A stretch of 19,687 nt of DNA from Flavobacteriales bacterium (GCA_028825055.1 JAPKAW010000012.1:1-19687); one strand, 5' to 3'; shown: positions 1 through 7,324, counted from the first letter of the stretch. A program made the numbers and translations. The notes: generated by a model not told the origin, from the sequence alone.

Positions 1-111
1 CAATGACTTTGATCGTGAAGAGCGTTGCCTTGGATAGATGCTGCATGAAAGATGGACGAAGAGTAGCCATTGTCAAGAGTACCTCAGAAAAGAACCCTCT
101 GGAATTTTCCT

Positions 112-285
112 TTAATGACGCTCACAGCATTTCCCACATGGTTTGCATTTTCGAGCTGTCGGGTAAAATGTAGCTTCGGGTCCGGTGAGCATTTTAGCTA
201 ATTTCTGCCCCAAAGCGAGCGATAAACCCCCTTTTTTGGTACTAAAAGCCATAAAAACAGCATTTTCTCCTCTTGAGATGTCCAT
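112..285 (-). CDS. possible small Cys-rich protein (57 aa)
   Basis: This is a short open frame of 57 codons plus a TAA stop, and I do not recognise it. The C-terminal half carries a compact cysteine cluster, CKPCGKCCERH, which could bind a metal such as zinc. The middle (GLSLALGQKLAKMLTGP) looks like an amphipathic helix, and the composition is protein-like. An internal ATG at residue 12 (base 252) would give a 46-residue form starting MAFSTKKGG. A promoter-like pair (TTTG, 19 bases, TACAATTTT) lies upstream on the same strand at 319-350, which supports transcription. No signal peptide or membrane segment is visible. A 56-codon frame on the opposite strand (3-173) overlaps it and looks less like a protein. 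The gene could be spurious because it is so short. Confidence 0.4.
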   Translation of the reverse strand: MDISRGENAVFMAFSTKKGGLSLALGQKLAKMLTGPEATFYPTARKCKPCGKCCERH

Positions 286-318
286 GCAGCTTCGAACCTA
301 TTCTTTGTTCAACTGGCT

Positions 319-350
319 AAAATTGTACTAGCTTTTCATAACCCTACAAA
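319..350 (-). promoter_or_regulatory. putative Bacteroidota-type promoter for the small Cys-rich ORF
   Basis: On the minus strand, TTTG (350-347) is followed by a 19-base spacer and TACAATTTT (327-319). The expected Bacteroidota pattern is TTTG, about 19 bases, then TAnnTTTG. The -33 box and spacing fit exactly; the -7 box is only partial. It would start transcription about 25-30 bases before the ATG at 285. Confidence 0.3.
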
Positions 351-365
351 TAAGGGCGTAGAGCA

Positions 366-395
366 TTGCACAGGGAATAAAACTGACTATCTTTG
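366..395 (+). promoter_or_regulatory. promoter of tRNA-Pro
   Basis: TTG at 366-368, a 19-base spacer, and TATCTTTG at 388-395 match the Bacteroidota housekeeping sigma pattern (TTTG / TAnnTTTG) almost perfectly. The predicted start is near 402, some ten bases before the mature tRNA 5' end at 413, as expected for a tRNA gene. Confidence 0.7.
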
Positions 396-412
396 CCCCC
401 CGCTTTCGAGCA

Positions 413-487
413 CGGGGCGTGGCCTAGTCCGGTTACGGCGCCTGGTTTGGGACCAGGAGATCGCAGGTTCGAATCCTGCCGCCCCGA
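413..487 (+). tRNA. tRNA-Pro (anticodon TGG)
   Basis: The sequence folds into a full cloverleaf. The acceptor stem is CGGGGCG (413-419) with CGCCCCG (480-486), and the discriminator is A487. The anticodon stem is CCTGG/CCAGG with loop TTTGGGA, which places anticodon TGG at 448-450. The T arm carries GGTTCGAATCC. The C1-G72 pair and TGG anticodon are typical of bacterial proline tRNA. The 3' CCA is not encoded (ACT follows). It has its own promoter upstream and a strong hairpin terminator just after it, so it is a single-gene unit. Confidence 0.96.
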
Positions 488-491
488 CTTC

Positions 492-526
492 AAAACCGCA
501 TCAGCAATGATGCGGTTTTCTTGTTT
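492..526 (+). terminator. intrinsic terminator of tRNA-Pro
   Basis: A perfect 12-bp inverted repeat (AAAACCGCATCA / TGATGCGGTTTT, 492-503 and 508-519) with loop GCAA is followed by CTTGTTTT. It begins five bases after the tRNA end. The flanking A and T runs mean it could also act on the opposite strand. Confidence 0.85.
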
Positions 527-543
527 TAAGACTTGTTTTAAGA
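520..543 (+). repeat. 12-bp perfect tandem duplication
   Basis: CTTGTTTTAAGA occurs twice back to back (520-531 and 532-543), directly after the tRNA-Pro terminator hairpin. It is probably a slippage duplication at the edge of the decaying gene that follows, with no evident function. Confidence 0.6.
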
Positions 544-589
544 AAATGTATTCCGAGGTGTAGGGGACACACGAAAATGGCCGGTCAAG

Positions 590-1393
590 TTGTACGTTAT
601 TGCCTGGAAGGTTATTTGTGGCTGCTATGTGGCTATTTCCAGCACGGATAGCGCGAGTTTTGGACACTTGTACCAATGGGGCAGAGGCAGTGATGGACAT
701 CAATTGCCCGCATCAGGCACGACGACTGAGGTTGCGGGGTCAGATTTTCCAGAACATGATTTGTTTATTCTAGGCTCCGATGACTGGCGGGTTCCTTCCA
801 ATCCGGATCTCTGGTATGGTTGGGATGGCATTAATAATCCGTGTCCGTGAGGATTTAGTTTGCCTACAGAAGCCGAGTGGTTGGAAGAAATGGCGACTTG
901 GGATAGCCAAGATGCCGCGGGTGCCATGGCATCTTTGTTAAAGCTTCCGTTGGCCGGTGCGCGCAGTCGAATGTCGGGAATGATCGGGAATGTCAATGCC
1001 TTTGTGATGTATCGAACTCGGGAGTCCAATGGAGCGGATACGCGCAACTTAGGAATCGCGGTCGATTTGGCTATGATGGGCACTCGCGCCAAAGGTGATG
1101 GCAACTGTGTCCGCTGCATTTTAGATGATACCAGTCGGTTGGATGAAATGGAGGGGAGCGAACCGGTGCCCTTTGTTTATCCAAATCCCACCAACCATTC
1201 GGTGATACTTCAATCGACGATAGGCTCGTTGGGTTGTAGTTATTTCCTCTACGATTCCAACGGGAAAACCCAAGTATCTGGTCAAATTGTGCAGGAGAAC
1301 CAAACCATTGATTTGAAATCGTTGCCATCAGGATTGTATCATCTTCATTTCGCCAGTCCGATCTGGTCGAATCAGCGCGTGGTCAAATACTGA
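590..1393 (+). pseudogene. decayed FISUMP-domain protein with T9SS sorting tail
   Basis: One reading frame runs through this span and is interrupted by a single in-frame TGA at 848-850. The motifs match the C-terminal part of FISUMP-type (Fibrobacter succinogenes major paralogous) domains common in Bacteroidota: SSTDSASFGHLYQWGRGSDG near the start, DDWRVP, then NNPCP-stop-GFSLPTEAEW, AAGAMASLLKLPLAG, and NCVRCILDD. In relatives the stop position is normally Ser (NPCPSGYRLPTEAEW), so a TCA-to-TGA change fits. After the domain come FVYPNPTNHSVIL and LPSGLYHLHF, a T9SS type A sorting domain ending at the TGA stop at 1391. No signal peptide or intact N-terminal half is present: the frame opens at a poor TTG at 590 and the sequence just before it (WKVICGCYVA) is two residues short against the family pattern. 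I call it a truncated, nonsense-mutated relic. A sequencing error at the TGA would not restore the missing N-terminus. Confidence 0.7.
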
Positions 1394-1526
1394 GAGCCAG
1401 CGAATGCAAAATTTTCCCAATCAGCAAACAAAGTCCTGTTTTAAGGAGTTGTATTTATGATTGAGGCCATCCAGTATTCATGATGTATGGTTAGGCAGAG
1501 TGAAAAAGGAAGTCGAAATTCTCAGT

Positions 1527-1557
1527 AACCGCACGTGAAAGCGTGCGGTTTTTGTTT
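1527..1557 (+). terminator. hairpin terminator after the FISUMP relic
   Basis: A nine-base-pair stem (AACCGCACG 1527-1535 with CGTGCGGTT 1542-1550) and a six-base loop are followed by TTTGTTT. The T tract is on the plus side, so it best serves plus-strand transcription. It lies 130 bases after the relic's stop and also sits between it and the convergent protease gene. The rest of 1394-1584 holds nothing I can identify. Confidence 0.65.
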
Positions 1558-1584
1558 CCACGAAATTCTTCTTCAACTCCCCTT

Positions 1585-3936
1585 TCACTCGCAGAGATCT
1601 CCGAAAACAGCGAGTAGAATTAGCAAGTCTGAGACATTGGTTTGATCGTCCCCGTTGATATCACCTGAACAAGGAGCGGTTACGCAACCAAAATCGCTGA
1701 GAAAGATCAACACATCCGCGACTGTGATTTGTTCATCTCCATTGAGGTCACCCTCACAAACACAACTCGTGAATTCGCAGGAATCATCGTCTAGGGTAGC
1801 TGTATCGTCGTAGTTGCAAGCAGCACTGTCGGTGCAGCCTGCACACGAAGTGTAGTCACACGAACCGTCGTCGGCTGTGGCCGATGAGTTGAAATTACAA
1901 GCCGTGCTATTGGTGCATCCGAAGATGTCATCTGGAGCTTCGCACAATCCATCAAAAGTCAATGTGGTGGTATAGAGTGCGCCAACCGAAGAGTTCCAAG
2001 AGTTCAGCAAGGTGATGGTCCAGTCCCCAGTGCCCGAGATGGGGCTGGGAAATAGGGCTGTTGCGGTATACGTTCCTGCTGCACTGGTATTCCAATCGGC
2101 TGGCCACATGCCAGCACTTGGACAATCCAATGATAAATTGTAACCGCCGTATTGCAGACAGTTTCCATCGGGAGCGGTGATCCCGACCATCATCTCGTTG
2201 GCCCATGAATTATCAGCGGGTGAATCCACAAAGTCTAGTACCACTGAGAACCCCGTGATGTATCCAAACCCATTGACTGTTTGGGAAGCCGTCTCACCTG
2301 CGGCTAAGTCCACATCAAAGGACATGTCGTAAGTGCAATCACAGGATGATCCAACGGGAGGGAAAAAGCAAGAGCCATCATCGATGGTGGCTTCCGTGTC
2401 ATAATTGCAAGCGGCCCCATCCATGCAGCCGGAGCAAATGGAATTGTCCCCGCCGCACACTCCACAATCGTCGATTGTGTATGCGCAGGTGCTATCGTCT
2501 TCAACTGCTTCCGGATCATAATTGCAAGCGGAGTCATCCGTGCATCCATAATAGGCACAGGTCGTGATAAGGTCTACACACGAGTTAAAGCAGGAGCCAT
2601 CTGAATTGATGGATGGTAACAGGGCGGAGTTGATCACCGTGGGGTGGAAATTCAGATTTACCGAACCGCCAGACACCGCATGGCAATAACTCATCATCGT
2701 ACCGACTTGGGCTTGAGGCTCATTCGTGCATCCTCCCTCCGCGTCATAGCAGTTGTCAATCGGCCCGCCTGGCCAGCCGCACCAGTGCGTGTGATTGGAG
2801 CCAAAATTGTGGCCCAACTCGTGACCAACAACATTGAGATTCCAACTGTAGTTGGATAAATCGTAGGTCGTAGTCGGGGATAAAGCCGCACTGAACCCAA
2901 CGCCGTACTGCGGCGAACAAATCACATCAAGGTAGGCAATGCCTCCCGTCCCTGTATCCCCTCGTCGTGTCATCAGATGAACCAAATCCCGCTGGACGTT
3001 TGCCAAGTCCGGGTTGGTGAGCCATTCTAGGCGGAACGTGTCCAACATGGTCCCGGCATCATTGGTAATGCCGTTATAAGGATCAGTCGTTTCCCAAACG
3101 TGGATGTATGAAGCTTGAATATTGATCAAGGCATCGAGGTCATTGGTGTAAATGGTGTTGACACCCGCGAGCAAAGCCAAAGCCCACTCTACAGCGGGGT
3201 AGCAGTCGCTTCCAAACGTACCGTAGGTGTAAAAGTCAATGTCAAGAGCGACCTCCACACATTCTGAAAGCATGTTGCCTGCGGATGGTGATGGAATCCC
3301 CATGGGCATGACCTCGCGTCTCGGTGCAAACTCGTCCACACCACATTCGAATTCCAACGCATGTGCTGCGTCAGAAAGCAAAAACAACACGTGTTTTCCA
3401 GCAGCTCCTCCGCGCAAAGCGGACACATCGTATTGCTGCCCTTTGTATTGGAACGTTCCCATTACGTGGTCATTCATGATGACGAGAGTGCCGCGGATGC
3501 CAGGAGAAACAATACGATAGGAGAGGAGTTGTGGAAGGTAGTTTTCTTCGACAAACTTCCCTGTTTCTTGTGTACGTCCAATCAAGAGGTTTTCTGAAAA
3601 GGGCAAGAACAATTCAAGTTGAAGGAGCAATTCTTTGCCATTCAAAAATGGCAAGCGCAGGTCCATGTCAGTGTATTTGTGTTTTTTCAAATCAACAAAA
3701 GCAGATTGATTCAATTCAAGGCCGACGTGTAAATCTTTGGTGTGAGTTGGCCATTCCTCTTCTAACAACTCAATAGAGGTGAATAAAGACACCGGGGTTT
3801 CAGGATGTGAACACTGAGCCTTTGATGCCGAAATACCAAACGAGAGAATCAGTAATAGACTCGTTCCGAGCACCTTCAAGATGTCGGTGCAATGGAATCG
3901 AATAGGGCTTTGTACTGGATTGGCAAAATCGGTCAT
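1585..3936 (-). CDS. secreted M12B-like zinc metalloprotease with P-like domain, GC repeats and dockerin-like tail
   Basis: This is a predicted secreted zinc endopeptidase of 783 aa from the chosen ATG. After a signal peptide comes a propeptide-like region (QLLSYRIVSPGIRGTLVIMN, about residues 135-155). The catalytic domain follows, with the zinc site HELGHNFGSNH (372-382) and Met-turn MMSYCH (414-419), the reprolysin/M12B pattern with all three His and the Glu present. Then come GC...SC repeats (about 464-523), a P-domain-like beta region (about 535-665), more repeats (673-725) and a C-terminal pair of dockerin-like Ca loops (DLNGDEQITVAD, DINGDDQTNVSD) ending FGDLCE. No Por_Secre_tail is present. 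The frame also opens upstream at an ATG at 3981, but that lies only 24 bases from the divergent tRNA-Arg in its promoter zone, so the ATG at 3936 is preferred; a TTG at 3879 would give a shorter signal peptide. It is a close paralogue of the protease at 7825-10323. The substrate is unknown. Confidence 0.88.
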   Translation of the reverse strand: MTDFANPVQSPIRFHCTDILKVLGTSLLLILSFGISASKAQCSHPETPVSLFTSIELLEEEWPTHTKDLHVGLELNQSAFVDLKKHKYTDMDLRLPFLNGKELLLQLELFLPFSENLLIGRTQETGKFVEENYLPQLLSYRIVSPGIRGTLVIMNDHVMGTFQYKGQQYDVSALRGGAAGKHVLFLLSDAAHALEFECGVDEFAPRREVMPMGIPSPSAGNMLSECVEVALDIDFYTYGTFGSDCYPAVEWALALLAGVNTIYTNDLDALINIQASYIHVWETTDPYNGITNDAGTMLDTFRLEWLTNPDLANVQRDLVHLMTRRGDTGTGGIAYLDVICSPQYGVGFSAALSPTTTYDLSNYSWNLNVVGHELGHNFGSNHTHWCGWPGGPIDNCYDAEGGCTNEPQAQVGTMMSYCHAVSGGSVNLNFHPTVINSALLPSINSDGSCFNSCVDLITTCAYYGCTDDSACNYDPEAVEDDSTCAYTIDDCGVCGGDNSICSGCMDGAACNYDTEATIDDGSCFFPPVGSSCDCTYDMSFDVDLAAGETASQTVNGFGYITGFSVVLDFVDSPADNSWANEMMVGITAPDGNCLQYGGYNLSLDCPSAGMWPADWNTSAAGTYTATALFPSPISGTGDWTITLLNSWNSSVGALYTTTLTFDGLCEAPDDIFGCTNSTACNFNSSATADDGSCDYTSCAGCTDSAACNYDDTATLDDDSCEFTSCVCEGDLNGDEQITVADVLIFLSDFGCVTAPCSGDINGDDQTNVSDLLILLAVFGDLCE

Positions 3937-4004
3937 CAGATATGCAGTTTTGACTAAGGTAATGCATTTGCATTTTCGCATCTTTGCAATGTTTTAAGGA
4001 ATAT

Positions 4005-4078
4005 GGTCCCGTAGCTCAACTGGATAGAGCATCTGCCTTCTAAGCCGACGGTTTTGGGTTCGAGTCCCAACGGGACTA
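4005..4078 (+). tRNA. tRNA-Arg (anticodon TCT)
   Basis: A cloverleaf of 74 bases. The acceptor stem is GGTCCCG (4005-4011) with CGGGACT (4071-4077), including a G1-T72 wobble, and the discriminator is A4078. The D stem is GCTC/GAGC, the anticodon loop is CTTCTAA giving TCT at 4039-4041, and the T arm is TTGGG TTCGAGT CCCAA. The anticodon stem TCTGC/GCCGA has an unusual T-C mismatch at its centre (4034 against 4046). The 3' CCA is not encoded. A CATCTTTG box at 3979-3986 resembles a -7 element at the same distance as in tRNA-Pro, but I see no matching -33 box. Confidence 0.93.
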
Positions 4079-4085
4079 CTTTTTC

Positions 4086-4125
4086 ACCCTGTAAGTTGTT
4101 GATAAACAGCTTACAGGGTTTTTTG
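4086..4125 (+). terminator. intrinsic terminator of tRNA-Arg
   Basis: A ten-base-pair stem (ACCCTGTAAG 4086-4095 with CTTACAGGGT 4110-4119), with an inner TGTT/AACA pairing in the loop, is followed by an unbroken run of T to 4125. It starts eight bases after the tRNA and is a strong Rho-independent terminator. Confidence 0.88.
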
Positions 4126-4258
4126 TTGGCCACCATGCGGGCCACAAATTACTCCTCTGGCAACATGCGCATCTTCGTTACCCGAAAGGACGTTGAATCT
4201 ACAGTGGGTGGATTCTTGGTGAGCGTGTCCACGCCTTGCGCTTCTTTTTTGACAATGG

Positions 4259-4423
4259 CTACCCGTTCTTTTTCTTGCTTGCGCCGATGGTGAAAACCCA
4301 TAGGGTCAACCCCAAAATAAACAGACAAAAGAAAATCCATCCTAAGCCTTGATCAACCCAGGCTCCAAAATACACACATAGTGCACCAAAAAGTACGCGT
4401 ATTGTTCTAATTTGAGCTTCAAT
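4259..4423 (-). CDS. doubtful small two-helix membrane protein, no canonical start
   Basis: Reading on the minus strand, an open frame of about 54 codons ends at TAG (4261-4259). It contains two clear hydrophobic stretches, VLFGALCVYFGAWV and WIFFCLFILGLTLWVFTIGA, followed by the basic tail SKKKNG. This pattern is typical of tiny inner-membrane proteins and is unlikely in random sequence. The frame opens after a TGA (4426-4424) and has no ATG, GTG or TTG ahead of the first helix, only ATT codons at 4423 and 4411. An ATG nine bases upstream of that TGA reads M-R-L-stop. It is therefore either a gene with a rare ATT start or a frameshifted relic. It diverges from the plus-strand gene at 4434. 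The remainder of 4126-4433 holds no other gene I can support. Confidence 0.3.
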   Translation of the reverse strand: MEAQIRTIRVLFGALCVYFGAWVDQGLGWIFFCLFILGLTLWVFTIGASKKKNG

Positions 4424-4433
4424 TCAAAGACGC

Positions 4434-5183
4434 ATGGCAAAAAGAAGTCTAGGCGAAGCATTCCTCCGAGCGATGGTGCGCCAAGTGGGAAGAGACGCTG
4501 GAAAAGTGGTGTCCAACCAAGCATTTGGCGACGCACATTCCACACCCATTCGGATGGTGCGTTCTGCGGATACGTCCCAGCAGTATGCAGGTAAAAGAAG
4601 AAGTTACCGGCACGACTTGGATCGGGTGGTCAACGGTGATCTTCCATCCACGGTGGGTTCGGCCAAAAAGAAATTGGTAGAATTGGAGAATGCCATGGAG
4701 GATTTCCTGGGTGATTTGATGCCGATCAGCAGTGCCAGGGAAATCCAAGTGATGAAAAGCTGGATGTACAAGAGCCGAGATTTCATTGAAGATGTTCTCA
4801 AGATTGTTGACAAACCTGATGTCAAGAAATTGGCAGATGAGCTTTTGGAATCCTTTGATGACATCAAAGATCAAGCGAAGGGAAAAGCCGCCGAATTGGA
4901 GGTGCCTGTTCACTATGAATCCCCGTCAAGCATCAAAAACGCCCGTGCGAAAACGTGGGTCGGATTGCTCGCAGTATTTGGAGGAGCGGTGGCCTTGGCA
5001 TTATTGACCGGAGGAGATGTTTTGAATAAAGTTGTCCCATTTCTAGCCTTAGCCATCTTGACTGGCGTTGTACTGATGATCATGGGGGCCGTTGAAAAGA
5101 GTTCTGTCAATACGAAACGAAGCGAGCACGAGTCGCATGTTCAGAAGGTTCTCCAAATGAAGGAGGCTTTGGGTTCTTGGTGA
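4434..5183 (+). CDS. hypothetical protein with two C-terminal membrane helices
   Basis: A protein of 249 residues that I do not recognise. The N-terminal 60 residues are basic and rather polar with no signal peptide. Residues 75-155 are charged and helix-rich (KKKLVELENAMEDFLGDL, VKKLADELLESFDDIKD) and may form a coiled coil. Two hydrophobic segments follow, about 174-192 (GLLAVFGGAVALALLTGG) and 200-220 (VVPFLALAILTGVVLMIMGA), in a hairpin that would put both the N-terminal domain and the short charged tail in the cytoplasm. The ATG at 4434 is the first in frame. No Shine-Dalgarno site and no convincing promoter are visible. It stands alone between the tRNA-Arg unit and a gene relic, so context gives no clue to its role. 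Confidence 0.75.
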   Translation: MAKRSLGEAFLRAMVRQVGRDAGKVVSNQAFGDAHSTPIRMVRSADTSQQYAGKRRSYRHDLDRVVNGDLPSTVGSAKKKLVELENAMEDFLGDLMPISSAREIQVMKSWMYKSRDFIEDVLKIVDKPDVKKLADELLESFDDIKDQAKGKAAELEVPVHYESPSSIKNARAKTWVGLLAVFGGAVALALLTGGDVLNKVVPFLALAILTGVVLMIMGAVEKSSVNTKRSEHESHVQKVLQMKEALGSW

Positions 5184-5288
5184 GTTTTGTTGCCAAAACT
5201 CTGGAGAAGGGAAGCAAGCTCTGATTTCATGATGGATGCATTCATGTTGTTGAGGGATGACTTGAATGATTCGTGAATCAATTTCAAC

Positions 5289-5487
5289 ATGAAATACAAA
5301 GGCCATACGTATGCGTCAGCTGAGATTGGTGGCCATAGTTGGTTTGCTTAAAACGCAAAAGTGGCTAAACCTCGGAATGAATGACACGTGGCTTAAGTCG
5401 CTTTCAACTGATGGAGGCCTTGTGGGTTGAGCGGGTGTTGACCAACGGATTGATCTGTTGGTCCGCTGCATCAATGACGGAGCTTAG
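5289..5487 (+). pseudogene. second FISUMP-domain relic, internally deleted
   Basis: Three short blocks match the order of a FISUMP-type domain but sit in broken frames. First, YKGHTYASAEIGGHSWFA (ATG at 5289) is followed by TAA where the family has Glu (WFAENL). Second, in another frame, DTWLKSLSTDGG (5383-5418) resembles the EWxNLSTGA block. Third, VRCINDGA (5461-5484) then TAG 5485 equals the usual domain end, VRCIKD. The middle of the domain (YQWG to PTEAEW) is missing, so a large internal deletion, at least one frameshift and two nonsense codons are needed. No signal peptide or T9SS tail remains. This accounts for most of the 5184-5521 gap; 5184-5288 holds nothing else I can identify. The call rests on short motifs only. 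Confidence 0.45.
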
Positions 5488-5521
5488 ACTGGATGATTTT
5501 CGCAAGATTCAGTTGACTCGC

Positions 5522-6472
5522 TTACTCACCACAGCTATATCCATACGTTTCAAAAAAGAGCAACAAGTCCGTGACGTCGACCAGTCCGTCGCTGTCAAAA
5601 TCTGAGGCGCAGGCCGATGAGTAAATGCACATTCCAGGCACATTGGCTGTAGCATCATAATCGATTCCAAACGGATCCATGCAGCCCAGATACAAGCAGG
5701 TGTCATCTGAAACGGCGGCTTGTGCATCGAAGTTCAAGGCAGTGGTGTCAGTACATCCTCCAAACACACACGTTCCATCCTCTATAGTGGCGTCCGCATT
5801 GTAGTTGACACCTGAAGGGTATGTGCATCCGAGGACGTCATCACCTGTGGAAGCATATTCGATGGGCACTCCCACTTGGATATAACTTTGATTTTGCATC
5901 CCCTCTCCAAATACCTGAAGATTGAATAGGCCGGTCGGAGGGTTCTCGGTTGTCAGCTGAGCGATCAGCACGCGCAGGTCATCTCCTGCTTGGCCCATCG
6001 GATCTCCTGCCAACGTAAAAATGGAAGCTCCAATGGAGGTGCTGATCTCAAAGTCTCCTCCAGAATTGAATGAAGAAAAAGTCGATTCATTTAGTCCGAT
6101 GGTATTGGCTAGACCATTGACTTCATTTGAATTGGATGCATAGAGTGTGAACCAGGAATCAAAAGCCACTTCAGGGATTAAGGATACAATGGTTGCGTTG
6201 ATACTCCATCCGAAATCACCTCCCAAGCCCGAATGATAAAACCCACCGTCAGCACTCACGATCCAAGGTGAATCGATGTCACCATAAATGGCGGAAATTT
6301 CATCCAAGGGGTTCGAGAATTCGGCATAGATACGATATGTCTTCCAGCCTTCTAAGCCATCAATTCCGGTGGTGTCATGATCGGCAACCACCTCCCCTAT
6401 AATTCCTGTAAGCTGAGCAAAGCCTGCGAAAGAAAGGGAAATGAAAAGGACCAGTATAAGGAGTCGATTCAT
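5522..6472 (-). CDS. secreted protein with one unnamed beta-rich domain, GC repeats and dockerin-like tail
   Basis: The protein has 316 residues. A classic signal peptide (residues 1-19, ending FAGFAQ) is followed by a domain of about 185 residues (20-205) that I cannot assign to a named family. Its landmarks are TYRIYAEFSNPLDE, FYHSGLGGDFG, PEVAFDSWFTL and DDLRVLIAQLTT. The same landmarks occur four times in the 2048-residue protein at 10556. Three GC-repeat units follow (215-284), including GCTDTTALNF. The C-terminus is a single dockerin-like loop, DFDSDGLVDVTDLLLFF, ending YSCGE. There is no enzyme motif and no Por_Secre_tail. The ATG at 6472 starts the signal peptide directly. The role is probably structural or binding, outside the outer membrane. 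It is a compact version of the giant protein. Confidence 0.85.
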   Translation of the reverse strand: MNRLLILVLFISLSFAGFAQLTGIIGEVVADHDTTGIDGLEGWKTYRIYAEFSNPLDEISAIYGDIDSPWIVSADGGFYHSGLGGDFGWSINATIVSLIPEVAFDSWFTLYASNSNEVNGLANTIGLNESTFSSFNSGGDFEISTSIGASIFTLAGDPMGQAGDDLRVLIAQLTTENPPTGLFNLQVFGEGMQNQSYIQVGVPIEYASTGDDVLGCTYPSGVNYNADATIEDGTCVFGGCTDTTALNFDAQAAVSDDTCLYLGCMDPFGIDYDATANVPGMCIYSSACASDFDSDGLVDVTDLLLFFETYGYSCGE

Positions 6473-6614
6473 ATTCAGGTGAACTTGGTGAATTCCATCC
6501 CAATATAGTTCAACTTATCGGATAATAAAGACAATTAAGGGGTATAAATGACTAGTTGGTCAGCATGGGTGTGATAAGTCGCAGGAAAAGCGTCTATTCT
6601 ATATCTTGAGCCAC

Positions 6615-7301
6615 ATGAAGAACACTCTAATTATTTTATGCTGCTTGTTTAGCGTTCAGTCAATCTGGTCTCAAGATTTGGAACCAATTTCAAGGGATTC
6701 GCTTAAGACCGTTTTGATTCAATTGAAGGCGCTTTCAAAAACTGAAGACATCGAAGGAGCTCTTGCTCTTAAAGAATTCTATGAGTTTCACAATGTAAAA
6801 CTTGAAAAGCCGCTTCACGGTGAGCTTGTCGTAGAAGATGCGATGAAACGGATCGAAAAAACGCGTGCAAAACAAGAGAGGAGGACTCAGTTTAATTATG
6901 GGAACACGTGGTCTGCGGACCCGATTGAAGAAAAGGTAGAGGTCGAGCCGATTGAAGAAGGGGAGCCAGGGCAGGCAAATGACGTCACCGAACCACTGAC
7001 GCAAATCAAGGAGGTTCAAGTAACTGATTCGGATGTTTGGAGAGCAAAACCTGAGCAAACATCTCAGGGGTCGTCCAGGGTGAATACAAATGCCTTGCTA
7101 ACGAATCGAACGGATTCCAGAATTCTACACAGCAAGTTAATCCATGTCAAAGGGTTGCTCAAGAAATCGAGAACTGCATCCCGGGTTGCTTGGGCGTCAT
7201 TACTCATTCTACCCGCGGCGATTGTTATTTTTCCTGTGATGATTATTGTTAGCTCAAGGAAGAGGAATCAAGCATATAGACTACTTGATTCCTTGCAGTA
7301 G
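6615..7301 (+). CDS. hypothetical protein with signal peptide and C-terminal membrane helix
   Basis: A protein of 228 residues that I do not recognise. The start is the ATG at 6615, which directly opens a signal peptide (MKNTLIILCCLFSVQSIWSQ, cleavage likely after SQ); an in-frame TTG at 6606 is less likely. Residues 21-90 are helical and charged. Residues 100-150 are acidic and repetitive, with EPIEEGEPG and two similar motifs, FNYGNTWSADPIEE and SDVWRAKPEQ. A transmembrane helix lies at about 190-212 (WASLLILPAAIVIFPVMIIV) before a short basic tail. It is probably anchored in the inner membrane with the bulk in the periplasm. It converges on the lipoprotein gene, whose stop is 23 bases away, with no clear terminator between them. 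Confidence 0.75.
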   Translation: MKNTLIILCCLFSVQSIWSQDLEPISRDSLKTVLIQLKALSKTEDIEGALALKEFYEFHNVKLEKPLHGELVVEDAMKRIEKTRAKQERRTQFNYGNTWSADPIEEKVEVEPIEEGEPGQANDVTEPLTQIKEVQVTDSDVWRAKPEQTSQGSSRVNTNALLTNRTDSRILHSKLIHVKGLLKKSRTASRVAWASLLILPAAIVIFPVMIIVSSRKRNQAYRLLDSLQ

Positions 7302-7324
7302 CGCTGCCGAAGGGAGTGCTTGTT

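Noticed and set aside
3..173. 56-codon plus-strand frame at the window start
   Set aside because: It overlaps the minus-strand Cys-rich frame, has no promoter or signal visible and no recognisable motif.
848..850. In-frame TGA in the FISUMP relic as a selenocysteine or recoded codon
   Set aside because: Relatives have Ser here, not Cys or Trp, no SECIS-like hairpin follows, TGA is used as a normal stop by several genes in the window, and the gene also lacks its N-terminus.
413..4078. Island between the two tRNA genes as an integrated element
   Set aside because: No integrase and no direct repeat of either tRNA 3' end is visible, and the content resembles the rest of the window.
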